A stretch of 64,000 nucleotides of DNA from Thermoanaerobaculia bacterium (GTDB lineage Bacteria; Acidobacteriota; Thermoanaerobaculia; Multivoradales; J023). Under the pieces are notes generated by a model. The model had not been told where the DNA came from. It was given only the letters and a program-made list of their open reading frames with translations, and ran no database searches. The translations under genes were made by a program, and so were the position numbers. Shown piece by piece: positions 8,012 through 16,119 of this stretch. The stretch spans positions 1 through 64,000 of the forward strand of contig JAUIJL010000018.1 in NCBI GenBank assembly GCA_030431255.1. Reading direction: 5' to 3'. Positions within the stretch are counted from its first letter, which is position 1; each line of letters opens with the position of its first letter.

Positions 8012-8038
8012 GGGGTAAAAGCTCAGGAGTGGGGCTCC
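8012..8038 (+). promoter_or_regulatory. Decayed copy of the bipartite element after RNA A
   Basis: GGGGTAAAA starts at 8012 and GGGCTCC at 8032, 20 nt apart. The surrounding sequence aligns with the intact element at 9489-9514 after RNA B, so RNA and promoter were duplicated as one block of about 245 nt and this promoter copy has degraded. Confidence 0.4.
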
Positions 8039-8098
8039 TTTTCGGCCATCAACTCGACTGAAGCCGGCAGGCAATCTTTTGAGATATCGAGATTCCTT

Positions 8099-8124
8099 GG
8101 AGATTTTCCAGTGGTGCGGACTCC
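8099..8124 (+). promoter_or_regulatory. Bipartite element (weak box 1) before metzincin gene
   Basis: Box 2 GGACTCC starts at 8118; box 1 at 8099 reads GGAGAT, two mismatches, with the standard 19-nt spacing. It ends 85 nt before the ATG at 8210. Confidence 0.5.
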
Positions 8125-8209
8125 CTATTGATGAAGGCAGAGATAAGCGAACCGGTGTTGTACAGGTCGATATCTCAACAGCAGACTTGAAACTACGAAG
8201 AGGAATCCA

Positions 8210-9121
8210 ATGAAGCACCCACTCTCTCGAATCCTGATCACTTGTGTCGCCATGATTTGCTTCGTTGTACCCGCTGCCATGGCGGTTACCTCGGCCGTGA
8301 AGCCTGTTTACTACATACCGACAGATAAGGCTTGGAGCCCCTGGGATTTCCATGGCGTGCAATGTGGTGTTCGCAACGTTCAGCGCTGGTACTCGCGGGA
8401 GCTGCCGAATGACAATATAAAGTTCGACAAGCTTCTGACTTACTACGGTAATTTCTCTTCGAATCACTGTTTGAACGTCAATATCGGGGATTGCATTGCC
8501 GACGTTACAAACGGCACGGGTATCGATCCCTGGGACCTTGGGCCGGACCGTGCCAAGCTTCTGATTATCGGGCGCGGATTCCAAGGCCTTGCCGGAGGTC
8601 AGGGCGACACGGCGGGCCGCGGATTTGTGGTGGTCGGAGCGGAGTCGTTAATCGCACCGTCCGAATGCGCCGGCCAGCTTTGGTGTAATCAACGGAGATG
8701 GAACGCCACGGTGGCTCACGAGCTCGGTCATGCGTTCTCCTTGTCCCATGTCACCGACCCCGACTCGATCATGGGTTCCATGGAAGACTGGGAGAAGCAG
8801 CATCTCACCGGAAGTGAGCCGTCGACTGTGGCCTCCGATCTCGCGACAGCGGCGAAGGATCCGAACTGGACCCGCTGCGAGTTCGATGAACAATGCGCCT
8901 CGAACCGTTGCGGTTGCAACTGGGGCAACACGATGTACTGTCTACCGAGCTCTGCTTATCCGACGTCTTGCCAAGGGGGATCGATTCCCAATTGGGAGTA
9001 TTGTCGGTTCGATTCCCAGTGCGCGAGCGGCTACTGCGAGCCGGATTGGAAGGGCGAGAACGTTTGTCTTCCCCACACGGGCTACCAATATTGCCCTAAC
9101 ACGAACATCTTCATCCCTTGA
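8210..9121 (+). CDS. Secreted metzincin-type zinc metalloprotease with C-terminal Cys-rich repeats
   Basis: 303 residues with a signal peptide ending near AAMA (about residues 1-25). The zinc site is HELGHAFSLSH at 170-180 (HExxHxxxxxH), followed by a Met-turn SIMGS at about 186-190, the signature of metzincins, with Ser where Gly is usual at position 8 of the motif. The last 80 residues hold two short disulfide-rich repeats of the form CxxDxQCASxxC...CLP. The ATG at 8210 has AGAGGA upstream. A full paralogue lies at 13220-14131 and a truncated one at 49386-49789. It probably degrades protein outside the cell; the exact peptidase family is not resolved. Confidence 0.88.
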   Translation: MKHPLSRILITCVAMICFVVPAAMAVTSAVKPVYYIPTDKAWSPWDFHGVQCGVRNVQRWYSRELPNDNIKFDKLLTYYGNFSSNHCLNVNIGDCIADVTNGTGIDPWDLGPDRAKLLIIGRGFQGLAGGQGDTAGRGFVVVGAESLIAPSECAGQLWCNQRRWNATVAHELGHAFSLSHVTDPDSIMGSMEDWEKQHLTGSEPSTVASDLATAAKDPNWTRCEFDEQCASNRCGCNWGNTMYCLPSSAYPTSCQGGSIPNWEYCRFDSQCASGYCEPDWKGENVCLPHTGYQYCPNTNIFIP

Positions 9122-9256
9122 CACGCCTGGACTTTCCCCGGTTTAGAGGACAAAAATGGTCTTTCGAGCAAGAGAGGTCCCGGTGCCGAACCATGTCCCT
9201 CAAATTCGCCGGAACTTCGCCGAGAGATCGTCGAGTTTGTCCGAGCCGGAGATAGC

Positions 9257-9263
9257 GGACTCC
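9257..9263 (+). promoter_or_regulatory. Box 2 only of the bipartite element before RNA B
   Basis: GGACTCC at 9257-9263, 7 nt before the first stem of RNA B, the same geometry as for RNA A. The expected box 1 position (9238) reads TGTCCG, so box 1 is missing and this copy may be silent. Confidence 0.4.
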
Positions 9264-9269
9264 TTTGAA

Positions 9270-9452
9270 GATGAGAGGCTCGGAGGGGAGCGGTGGGAGC
9301 CCGCGAGCCGGCGTCTCTCATCGACGAAACCCACTTTTATTTGGGCGATCCGAGAACGGTCGGCCTGGTAAATCTACCGCCAGGGTCGTTTCAGGGAAGG
9401 CGGGACTGGGGTCATCGATCGAGCCGCGGAGCTCTTCCGCGGCTTTCGCTTG
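9270..9452 (+). ncRNA. Candidate structured noncoding RNA, copy B
   Basis: Second copy of the element at 7796-7976. Outer stem GATGAGAG (9270-9277) pairs with CTCTCATC (9315-9322); relative to copy A, a C:G/G:C-type pair region changes to U:A on both sides, so pairing is kept while sequence differs. The central core is identical to copy A. The final hairpin AGCCGCGGA/TTCCGCGGCT is followed by TTTCGCTT. Copy B lies upstream of the zincin-lectin gene at 9575, which has its own promoter-like element at 9489. Confidence 0.55.
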
Positions 9453-9488
9453 TTGTGGAGGCGTTTTCAGGTTTCTGGGTAAAAAAAC

Positions 9489-9514
9489 GGGGAAAAAGTT
9501 AAGCGGCAGACTCC
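9489..9514 (+). promoter_or_regulatory. Bipartite promoter-like element before zincin-lectin gene
   Basis: GGGGAA starts at 9489 and box 2 at 9508 reads AGACTCC (one mismatch), 19 nt apart; 60 nt before the ATG at 9575. Confidence 0.68.
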
Positions 9515-9574
9515 TTTCTGTTGACGGGGCGGTGTTGCCCCGAGTCAAGCACCTAATTTCATGAGGACCGCTCG

Positions 9575-11578
9575 ATGAAAATCCCTCGCCTTTCCTCTCC
9601 TCTCACCGTCCTGACCCTGACCGGCGTCGCAATCTTGTCCCTGCTGGTGCCCGGATCCGCTCCAGCCGAGCCTGGTTGTTTCGACTCGTCGCCGGTGACC
9701 CTGACCTATCGTTATGGAACGACACCTTTCACCTCGCGAGCCCAATTGGATGCCCGCGAGCGCCAGATCGCGCTGGCGGAAATTCCCCCGCTGGCGAGCA
9801 TCGACCTGCCGCCTCAAACCAAGCTTGATGCCGACATGATCCGGCAGATCCGTGAAATGCCGGAGTATTGGGAAACCCGCTGTAACCGAAAAGTGCGACG
9901 CCTCGAAGTCGTGATCAGCAAATCGGCTATAGATATCGTCAACTCCAACCAAAGCTTCTTCGGAACCAATATTCAAGAATACTTGCGCGCTCATGTCGCC
10001 TGGATGAACAAAATGGTCTTGGAATCCCAGGGCGAATTCGACACCTTCTGGGAGTTGGACCGGGTGATGGTGGTCAGCAACAACGTGGTGCAAGGGGAAC
10101 AACCCCACCAGTGCCATACGCCTGTGAGTCATGGTTGGCAGGTATGCAACGACAAGAGCTACAGTTGGTGGGCCAACGATCGCCTCAACGGAGTTACCGG
10201 CGATATCCCCTACGACATCGATTCCCGGTGGGTATTGACCGATGATTGGGCCGAATCGATCATGAACAGCTCTACCTGGCCAAAGAGAAGGATGGACCCG
10301 CTCACCGGAAAACGTTTAATGATGGACTTCGCCTTGATCCACGAGCTTTTTCACCACGTTTGCATGGGTGATATCTACCATTATGAGCCTGGAGATTTCC
10401 GAGTACCTATCCCAAATGGTCGCTACCTCAAATTTAGAGAAACTGAAGAAAACGAGAACAGCAATTTTGCCCGTGAAACTTCCGCCTCCAATCTCACCCT
10501 GATTGATGAGCGAGCGAGACAGTACTGCATCGATCACAATCCCAAACTCAAGCGTGCTTGGCAAGACACCGTGGGTTTCCTCAACAGCTCCGACTCCACC
10601 TTACCCGCTGAGGGTTACGTAGAACCCTACGGCGCCTCATTGTCGAGCCCCAAGATTCGGGTCAACTACCACGGATGGAGCGGGAATGTCGAAGGCTGCT
10701 ATTTCGGAAAAGGGCTGGATCAAGTCGTGCAGAGTCCGTCGGCTTACGCCAGTCACAGCTCGACCAGCTGTTCCGTCTACCTTTGGGGAGACTACATGGA
10801 TCACGCGTGGCCAGTGAGCTACGTGGTGCTCAAAGTGAATTGGGGAGGCACTCGCTTCGAGCTGCCGATCGTGATTCAGCGCCTCCTATTCAACGATTTG
10901 GCGTGGAGCAACGATCCCGACGGCTGGCTCCAAATCAGCCTTACTAACCATTTCGGATACGTCCTGGGGCAGTTGCGCAACAAGATCCTCTCTACTGGGA
11001 ATACAGTTGTGAATATCAACGAACCCTACCAGGTGCTGGTGGAGCAGCGGGAAGAAGTCCGTCTGATGACGGACTCACTGAAGGTTTTTGCTCAGGCCCA
11101 ACTGCACGGCTCGTCGAGCGATGCGATTTGGGGGCTGCCGTTCCAGAGCAATCCGCAGAAAGAGATCTGCGACGGGCGGGACAACGACGACGACGGCGGG
11201 ATCGATGAAAGCGACGTTTGTGATTGTCGCACCTACGGACCGTATGAGATCTGCGAGGAGCGCGTGGAATGGGAAGAGGCAAGAACCGCCTGTAAAGCCA
11301 AGGGTAAAGAGATGTTGGTCATCGATTCCGGCACCGACCGGTACTACTTCAGGGATCGCCACCAGCACTTTCTGACCCATTGGAATTATTGGGTCGGCCT
11401 CACAGACCAACTGAACGAAGGGCAATGGCGAGAGCTCGACGGCTCGGCTGCCACCTACAACTATTGGGCCCCCGGAGAGCCCAACGGCGGAACGAATGAG
11501 AGTTGTGCCGTGCTGACCGGCTCGATCACGTGGAACGATCTCTCGTGCCAGTGGGAAAACTCTTTCATCTGCGAATAA
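9575..11578 (+). CDS. Secreted zincin-like protein with MopE-type motif and C-type lectin domain
   Basis: 667 residues with a signal peptide ending near SAPA (residue 31). A zincin motif HELFHHVCMGD sits at about 256-266, i.e. HExxH with Asp eleven residues from the first His, the spacing of metzincins that use Asp as third ligand, but Cys replaces the usual Gly. At about 532 a CDGRDNDDDGGIDE segment matches the Ca/metal-binding motif seen in MopE-like proteins. Residues 553-667 form a C-type lectin domain with WVG, the EPN sugar-binding tripeptide, WND and the closing Cys pair. The EPN triplet usually favours mannose-type sugars in animal lectins. A close paralogue lies at 21277-23271. The likely role is a surface-targeted or secreted hydrolase that binds glycans; proteolysis is inferred from the motif only. 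Confidence 0.82.
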   Translation: MKIPRLSSPLTVLTLTGVAILSLLVPGSAPAEPGCFDSSPVTLTYRYGTTPFTSRAQLDARERQIALAEIPPLASIDLPPQTKLDADMIRQIREMPEYWETRCNRKVRRLEVVISKSAIDIVNSNQSFFGTNIQEYLRAHVAWMNKMVLESQGEFDTFWELDRVMVVSNNVVQGEQPHQCHTPVSHGWQVCNDKSYSWWANDRLNGVTGDIPYDIDSRWVLTDDWAESIMNSSTWPKRRMDPLTGKRLMMDFALIHELFHHVCMGDIYHYEPGDFRVPIPNGRYLKFRETEENENSNFARETSASNLTLIDERARQYCIDHNPKLKRAWQDTVGFLNSSDSTLPAEGYVEPYGASLSSPKIRVNYHGWSGNVEGCYFGKGLDQVVQSPSAYASHSSTSCSVYLWGDYMDHAWPVSYVVLKVNWGGTRFELPIVIQRLLFNDLAWSNDPDGWLQISLTNHFGYVLGQLRNKILSTGNTVVNINEPYQVLVEQREEVRLMTDSLKVFAQAQLHGSSSDAIWGLPFQSNPQKEICDGRDNDDDGGIDESDVCDCRTYGPYEICEERVEWEEARTACKAKGKEMLVIDSGTDRYYFRDRHQHFLTHWNYWVGLTDQLNEGQWRELDGSAATYNYWAPGEPNGGTNESCAVLTGSITWNDLSCQWENSFICE

Positions 11579-11603
11579 CCCCCCACCGTCACTGAGCGAC
11601 CGA

Positions 11604-11645
11604 CGGCCCGGGCATCGCGATTTCGATGCCCGGGCCGTTTTGTGT
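11604..11645 (+). terminator. Strong Rho-independent terminator after zincin-lectin gene
   Basis: CGGCCCGGGCATCG (11604-11617) pairs perfectly with CGATGCCCGGGCCG (11624-11637) around a 6-nt loop, followed by TTTTGTGT. Confidence 0.88.
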
Positions 11646-11711
11646 CTGGTCGCCGAACCGGATTCTCGGCCCGTCGGCCGGGGGTAGAAGCGGTCGGGCG
11701 CGGACTCTTTT

Positions 11712-11737
11712 GGGGAATTGCCCTTCTGGTGGACTCC
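11712..11737 (+). promoter_or_regulatory. Bipartite promoter-like element before glycosidase gene
   Basis: GGGGAA starts at 11712 after TTTT and GGACTCC starts at 11731, 19 nt apart; 58 nt before the ATG at 11796. Confidence 0.75.
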
Positions 11738-11795
11738 TTTTTTACCAGGAGCCGGTTTTCAACCCCCCGGCTTCCGACAAGGAGAAGGAGAACCC

Positions 11796-12845
11796 ATGAG
11801 ACAGAAATTCGCTTGGTGGATGTGCGCCGTCACTCTTTTCTTAGCAGCTGCGAGCACGGCTTTAGCCCAAGGCCCTAATCATCACCGCATCGGCCTCAAC
11901 GTGGGCTGGCAGTTGGTCGCCAATCGTGTGCAAGGGGTGGTCAACGAGTCGGTGGCCATCGGAGTCGGCACCGTACGCATGGACGTCCGTCCGCGCGATA
12001 TTTACGATCCCGCCCAGAATCACATCACGCCGCAGCATTACGCCACGGTGATGGACCAATTCAACGCCGCCGGTATCAAGGTCCTGGTGGTGTTCGGCTC
12101 CCACGGCTTCCACGGCTCGAAACGCGACGCGGCTCATTTCAACGCGTGGGGATACCAGGTTTGCAACCACTACTACCCGACGAGCTGGGGCAACGCCCAC
12201 GTGATGAATTACCTCAACACGATCGCGCCCTACGTCGACGCCATCAAGTACAAGAGCAACTTGGTGGGAATCGAAATTTGGAACGAGGTGACCAACTACT
12301 CCAATCACCTCTGTGCCGCGGATTACGGCTACATGATCACCGAAGCCAAGCTCCGCTGGCCGAGCCTGACGATCGGCATCTCCACCGAGAGCCACAATTC
12401 GTCGGCCTACTCGTGGCAGTACGTGGAGAAGCTCACCAACAACACCGACAAGGTCAACTGGTATAAGCACACCCACGGTTGGCAGGTGCCTTGGGACGTC
12501 GCCATGCACCACCCCTACAGCAACTACCGCAACAGCAACTCGGTGAACAATTACCTGTGGTACCAGTCTTATTACATGAAACAGCGCCAACCGCGGCCTG
12601 TGTGGTTCACCGAGATCGGTTGGACGACCCAATACGGCGTCTACGAGCAGGAAGACCGGCTCGAGGACGCCATCGACCTGACGATCAACAACAATTATGC
12701 CGACAAGGTGTTCTGGTACCAGATGTACAACTGCAACAGCGGTACCGGGGACTTCGGCTTGAAGAGCGGTTGTAACGTCCCGGATTACCCTTGGGATCGA
12801 CGCCCTGCTTGGTGGACCATGGAAAACCGACTGAATTGGAAGTGA
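11796..12845 (+). CDS. Secreted clan GH-A glycoside hydrolase (TIM barrel)
   Basis: 349 residues with a signal peptide (LFLAAASTALAQ, cleavage after about residue 25). A single TIM-barrel domain fills the rest. The clan GH-A catalytic pair is visible: acid/base Glu164 in IEIWNEV and nucleophile Glu273 in WFTEIGW; an early VRMDVRP strand and GIKVLVVFGSHGFHG also fit. There are no accessory domains. The start at 11796 has GGAGAAGGAG upstream; an earlier in-frame ATG at 11718 lies before box 2 of the promoter element and is unlikely. The family could be GH5 or GH39-like; substrate cannot be told from sequence. The two larger glycosidases at 25867 and 28808 share the catalytic layout but not close sequence. 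Confidence 0.85.
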   Translation: MRQKFAWWMCAVTLFLAAASTALAQGPNHHRIGLNVGWQLVANRVQGVVNESVAIGVGTVRMDVRPRDIYDPAQNHITPQHYATVMDQFNAAGIKVLVVFGSHGFHGSKRDAAHFNAWGYQVCNHYYPTSWGNAHVMNYLNTIAPYVDAIKYKSNLVGIEIWNEVTNYSNHLCAADYGYMITEAKLRWPSLTIGISTESHNSSAYSWQYVEKLTNNTDKVNWYKHTHGWQVPWDVAMHHPYSNYRNSNSVNNYLWYQSYYMKQRQPRPVWFTEIGWTTQYGVYEQEDRLEDAIDLTINNNYADKVFWYQMYNCNSGTGDFGLKSGCNVPDYPWDRRPAWWTMENRLNWK

Positions 12846-12854
12846 GCGACCGAC

Positions 12855-12884
12855 GGCGACTCGTCGCTCGAGCGACGAGTCGCC
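12855..12884 (+). terminator. 30-bp perfect palindrome after glycosidase gene
   Basis: GGCGACTCGTCGCTC is followed directly by its reverse complement, ten bases after the stop codon. No U-tract follows, so it could be a terminator, an mRNA-stabilising hairpin or a dyad binding site; position favours transcription termination. Confidence 0.55.
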
Positions 12885-12920
12885 ACCTTACGTGACGCAG
12901 TCACGGCTCGAAACCTGCGG

Positions 12921-13040
12921 TTACCCCTTTGACTTCGCCCCAGCTACCGTTGGGGAAGGAGGGCGTGGAGTCGAACCGACTATCGACCACGGTCAGCAAT
13001 TAAGAATCCATCGAATACAACCTGATGAGCACCGGGCGGG
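12921..13040 (-). pseudogene. Decayed fragment of a LamG-domain gene
   Basis: The stretch aligns by eye, with gaps, to the LamG-coding DNA of the phospholipase-like gene near 38460-38580 and to the glycosidases (shared landmarks: CGCCCCAGC, TTGGGGAAGG, TATCGACCACGGTCAGCAA). No open frame is kept. It is a leftover of a minus-strand copy of that module inserted or left between the glycosidase and metzincin genes. Apart from this and the promoter at 13102 the interval 12885-13219 shows nothing else. Confidence 0.5.
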
Positions 13041-13101
13041 AGCAAACCTTGGTTTATTGCTAAGTGGTAGGTAGCTCTTGGCAGAATTGCCCAAACTTTT
13101 T

Positions 13102-13127
13102 GGGGAATCGTCGAAAGCGCGGACTCC
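13102..13127 (+). promoter_or_regulatory. Bipartite promoter-like element before second metzincin gene
   Basis: GGGGAA starts at 13102 after TTTTT and GGACTCC starts at 13121, 19 nt apart; 92 nt before the ATG at 13220. Confidence 0.75.
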
Positions 13128-13219
13128 TCGTAGGTGTAGGTCGAGATGGACGGTTGGTAATCGTAACCAGTCGACATCGAAGCCAGACGCCCACTCTCTT
13201 AGGATAAAAGGAGAACCCT

Positions 13220-14131
13220 ATGATGAAACCGCTCTTTCGCGCCCTGATTTCCTGTATTGCGCTGAGCGCATTTTTGGCCCCGGCAGCTATGGCGGTGACC
13301 TCGTCCGTCAAGCCGGTCTATTACGTCCCGACGGACAAGTCCTGGAGCTTTTCGGACTTTCACGGCGTGCAATGCGGTGTTCGGAACGTTCAGCGTTGGT
13401 ATTCCCGCGAGTTATTCAACGACAATGCGAGATTCGATAAGGTCATTACCTATTACGGCAACTACTCCTCCAACCATTGCTTGAACGTCAACATGGGCGA
13501 CTGCATCGCCGACGTGGTGAACGGCACGGGCATCGATCCTTGGACCAATGATAAGTATCGCGCCAAGTTGCTGATCATCGGCCGCGGATTTCAGGGCTGG
13601 GCCGGGGGTACCGGTGATACCGCGGGCCACGGCTACGCGGTGGTCGGGGCAGAGTCTTTGGTCGCACAGTCCGAGTGCGCCGGCAATTGGTGGTGCAATC
13701 AAGAAGTCTGGAACGGTACTGTGATTCACGAGCTGGGCCATACCTTCTCCTTGCCCCATTCCGCCGATCCCAACTCGATCATGGGCGCCCACAGCGATTT
13801 CGAGAATAAGCATTTCACCGCCGGCGAGCCATCGACGGTGGCCACCGACCCCGCGACTCCGACGAAAGATCCGAATTGGACCCGCTGCGAGTTCGACGAG
13901 CAATGCGCCTCGAATCGTTGCGGCTGCAACGGCGGCAACACCATGTACTGCCTGCCGCACTCCGGTTATCCGAAATATTGCTCCTCGGGCTCGATTCCCA
14001 ATTGGGAGCACTGCCGGAACGACTCCGACTGCCAAAGCGGCTACTGTGCGCCCGATCATAGGGGCGAATACGCCTGCCTTCCGCACACGGGTTACCAATA
14101 CTGCCCCAACACCGACATCTTCATCCCTTGA
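13220..14131 (+). CDS. Secreted metzincin-type zinc metalloprotease, paralogue of 8210-9121
   Basis: 303 residues, same length and layout as its paralogue: signal peptide ending AAMA, zinc motif HELGHTFSLPH at 170-180, Met-turn SIMGA, and two C-terminal disulfide-rich repeats ending CLPHTGYQYCPN. Two adjacent ATG codons (13220 and 13223) follow AAAAGGAG; either could be used. The proteins are alike throughout, while the intervening genes differ, so they are duplicates that have separated. Likely an extracellular endopeptidase; substrate unknown. Confidence 0.88.
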   Translation: MMKPLFRALISCIALSAFLAPAAMAVTSSVKPVYYVPTDKSWSFSDFHGVQCGVRNVQRWYSRELFNDNARFDKVITYYGNYSSNHCLNVNMGDCIADVVNGTGIDPWTNDKYRAKLLIIGRGFQGWAGGTGDTAGHGYAVVGAESLVAQSECAGNWWCNQEVWNGTVIHELGHTFSLPHSADPNSIMGAHSDFENKHFTAGEPSTVATDPATPTKDPNWTRCEFDEQCASNRCGCNGGNTMYCLPHSGYPKYCSSGSIPNWEHCRNDSDCQSGYCAPDHRGEYACLPHTGYQYCPNTDIFIP

Positions 14132-14159
14132 GTTGAACCGACGCGCTCTCGTCGTCGGT

Positions 14160-14200
14160 GGGGTGGCTCCTGCGTGTTTGGGCTCAGGGGCCACCCCTTT
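14160..14200 (+). terminator. Terminator after second metzincin gene
   Basis: GGGGTGGC (14160-14167) pairs with GCCACCCC (14190-14197) followed by TTT; long loop. Confidence 0.65.
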
Positions 14201-14247
14201 CGGGAAGAGATCCCTTTTAAACGGATTAAAGAATCCAAGGAGAAACC

Positions 14248-15330
14248 ATGGCTGCTCAGGAAGCTTCCGCGGTTTGCTCTTTTGACTCCCGGGGCTGTGA
14301 ATTCCGATCCGTCGGAGCTTGTAGATATCGTCGATATTTCGCTCCGAGACGCGGGCAACCCAGGGCCGCCGACCGCGGCTCGGCTCGACGCGAGCGGGTC
14401 TTGGTGACCGGAGCGACGGGTTTTATCGGCCGATGGACGGCCCGCGCTCTGGCCCAAGCCGGAGCCGACCTGCACGTGGTCGTCCGTCGGGAGACGAGCC
14501 CGTCTTTCGGCGTATCTCATCGGCGAGATCTTGCGCGACCGGGGGAGCTCGCCGAGCTGATCAAGACTCTTAAGCCTTCCAAGGTCTTTAACCTTTGCGT
14601 TTACGGGGTGGACCGCCGCGAGCGCGACGAAAACCTGGCTTGGCGCCTGAATCGAGACTTGGTGCTCGAAGCGGGGCGAGCGCTGGCCGATACCGGTGGG
14701 CGCTTGATTCACGTCGGAAGCGCGTTGGAATACGGAGAGGTGGGCGGTGATCTCCGGGAGACCGGCCCGGTCAACGCCACGACCCTATACGGTCGGAGCA
14801 AATTGGAGGCGAGCCTGGGCCTTCGAGACCTCGCGCGCGAAAAAGGGCTCCAGGCCGTGACCGCGCGGATGTTCTCGGTCTACGGACCGGGAGAGCATCC
14901 AGGAAGGTTGTTGCCGTCTCTGGTGAGCGCTTCTGAAGGTGTGGGAGTCGTGCCGCTCAGCGAAGGGCTTCAAAAGCGGGATTTCACCTACGTCGAAGAC
15001 GTGGTGGAGAACTTGCTCAAGCTGAGCCGAGCCTCGTTCGAGCCCGGTGAGATCGTGAACCTGGCTTCGGGAAGGCTCACGACCGTCCGGGACTTCGTCT
15101 GCGAGTCGGCGAAGCAACTGGGCATCGGCAGAGAGCGGCTAGCTTTCGGATCGGTGCCGGTGCGTGGGGAGGAGATGGCCCACGATCCCATCAACATCGA
15201 TCGCCAGAGAGCGCTTCTCGGGCCCGTGACCTGGGATTCGGTCGCCGGGGGGTTGCGCCGCACGGTGGCGAGGCTGGCGGATGGCTCGCGCCTAGCCGGC
15301 TGCCCGATAGAGCAATTGGAGCATCGCTAA
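14248..15330 (+). CDS. NAD(P)-dependent epimerase/dehydratase (extended SDR)
   Basis: 360 residues. The Rossmann core begins only at about residue 50 with RVLVTGATGFIGRW (TGxxGxxG nucleotide motif); the active-site Tyr-Lys is YGRSK near residue 178, after a Ser in HVGSALEYG; SVYGPGEHPGRLLPS and RDFTYVEDVVENLL are typical of the family that converts nucleotide-activated sugars. The first 48 residues are Arg-, Ser- and Cys-rich and unlike relatives. Although AAGGAG precedes the ATG at 14248, a later start may be the real one. No bipartite element is found upstream. The 3' end overlaps the convergent gene at 15292-16050 by 39 nt. Probably part of sugar nucleotide metabolism for cell-surface glycans. 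Confidence 0.85.
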   Translation: MAAQEASAVCSFDSRGCEFRSVGACRYRRYFAPRRGQPRAADRGSARRERVLVTGATGFIGRWTARALAQAGADLHVVVRRETSPSFGVSHRRDLARPGELAELIKTLKPSKVFNLCVYGVDRRERDENLAWRLNRDLVLEAGRALADTGGRLIHVGSALEYGEVGGDLRETGPVNATTLYGRSKLEASLGLRDLAREKGLQAVTARMFSVYGPGEHPGRLLPSLVSASEGVGVVPLSEGLQKRDFTYVEDVVENLLKLSRASFEPGEIVNLASGRLTTVRDFVCESAKQLGIGRERLAFGSVPVRGEEMAHDPINIDRQRALLGPVTWDSVAGGLRRTVARLADGSRLAGCPIEQLEHR

Positions 15331-16050
15331 AGCGTATTCCAAGCGCTTTCGGGATTCGGCGAGGCTTTGCTCCCTCTCGGCTTTCAGTTTCGCTGCATCA
15401 CGCCCGAGGATGAGGGGATCTTCCCAGGCTAGCCAATCCACGTCCTGGGTGCGGATCTCGTTGCGAAGCATCAAGATGATCGTGGCGATCATGGCAAAGC
15501 CGTCGTCTCGGGCCGCGGGCAGAATTCGGCGCAGGTCTCGGGCTTCGACCACGACGTGGCACCAGGCGAAATCCAGGGATCGACCGAAGAGCAACTTGCC
15601 GACCTCGGTGACCATATTTTCGATCTTGAAGTAGTTGGAAGGGTGGGTATCCCATGCGGCTTCAGATCTTTGGAAAAGCAAGGGCGCGTGGTTTTCGGAG
15701 GCTCGAATGTCTTCGAGAAAGCCGTCGCGGTGCTCGGTTTCCAGTGCGAACGCGATGCGATCGACGAAGCATAGATGCAGATTCTGCCGATCGGGGCACG
15801 CGTGAGCCGCGAATTCGTACAACCGCCGCAGCTTTGCCCCGATGTCGTAGTCCTGTTCCAAGAAAAGGATTTCAAAGAAGTCGTCCGACCCTAGTCGAGC
15901 GAGCGCTTCCGGCAGGGCCGGCCGATGGTCCTCGGGAATACAGAGATACGCCGTGGCGAAGAGGCACTTGAGATCTGGAAGGACCCTCTCCAGGTGCCGA
16001 AACATCACTCCGCTCAGGTCGTTGATCGGAAAGACGACCGCCGGCTTCAT
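15292..16050 (-). CDS. Conserved-looking cytosolic protein of unknown function
   Basis: 252 residues starting at ATG 16050, chosen because GGAGAGAAGC precedes it and the earlier ATG would add residues without a ribosome site. No signal peptide or membrane segment. Features are an alternating helical pattern, an aromatic-rich middle (AAWDTHPSNYFKIENMVTEVG) and a basic C-terminal helix. I do not recognise a domain. It is divergent from the SDR gene at 16120 (70 nt between starts) and convergent with the epimerase, so it may belong to the same surface-sugar neighbourhood; this is only a positional hint. Confidence 0.7.
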   Translation of the reverse strand: MKPAVVFPINDLSGVMFRHLERVLPDLKCLFATAYLCIPEDHRPALPEALARLGSDDFFEILFLEQDYDIGAKLRRLYEFAAHACPDRQNLHLCFVDRIAFALETEHRDGFLEDIRASENHAPLLFQRSEAAWDTHPSNYFKIENMVTEVGKLLFGRSLDFAWCHVVVEARDLRRILPAARDDGFAMIATIILMLRNEIRTQDVDWLAWEDPLILGRDAAKLKAEREQSLAESRKRLEYALAMLQLLYRAAG

Positions 16051-16119
16051 GCTTCTCTCCGAGAGCAAACAGGGGAGGCCGAGCACAAACCATCAACAGC
16101 TGAAAGGTATTGAAAAACC

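Noticed and set aside
11701-11707. An extra CGGACTC just upstream of the 11712 element
   Set aside because: No box 1 at the proper distance (GGTAGA at 11683), and the intact element lies right behind it.
12855-12884. 30-bp palindrome as a recombination or integration site
   Set aside because: It lies ten bases after a stop codon, where a transcription-ending hairpin is the simpler reading, and no integrase or repeat partner is nearby.
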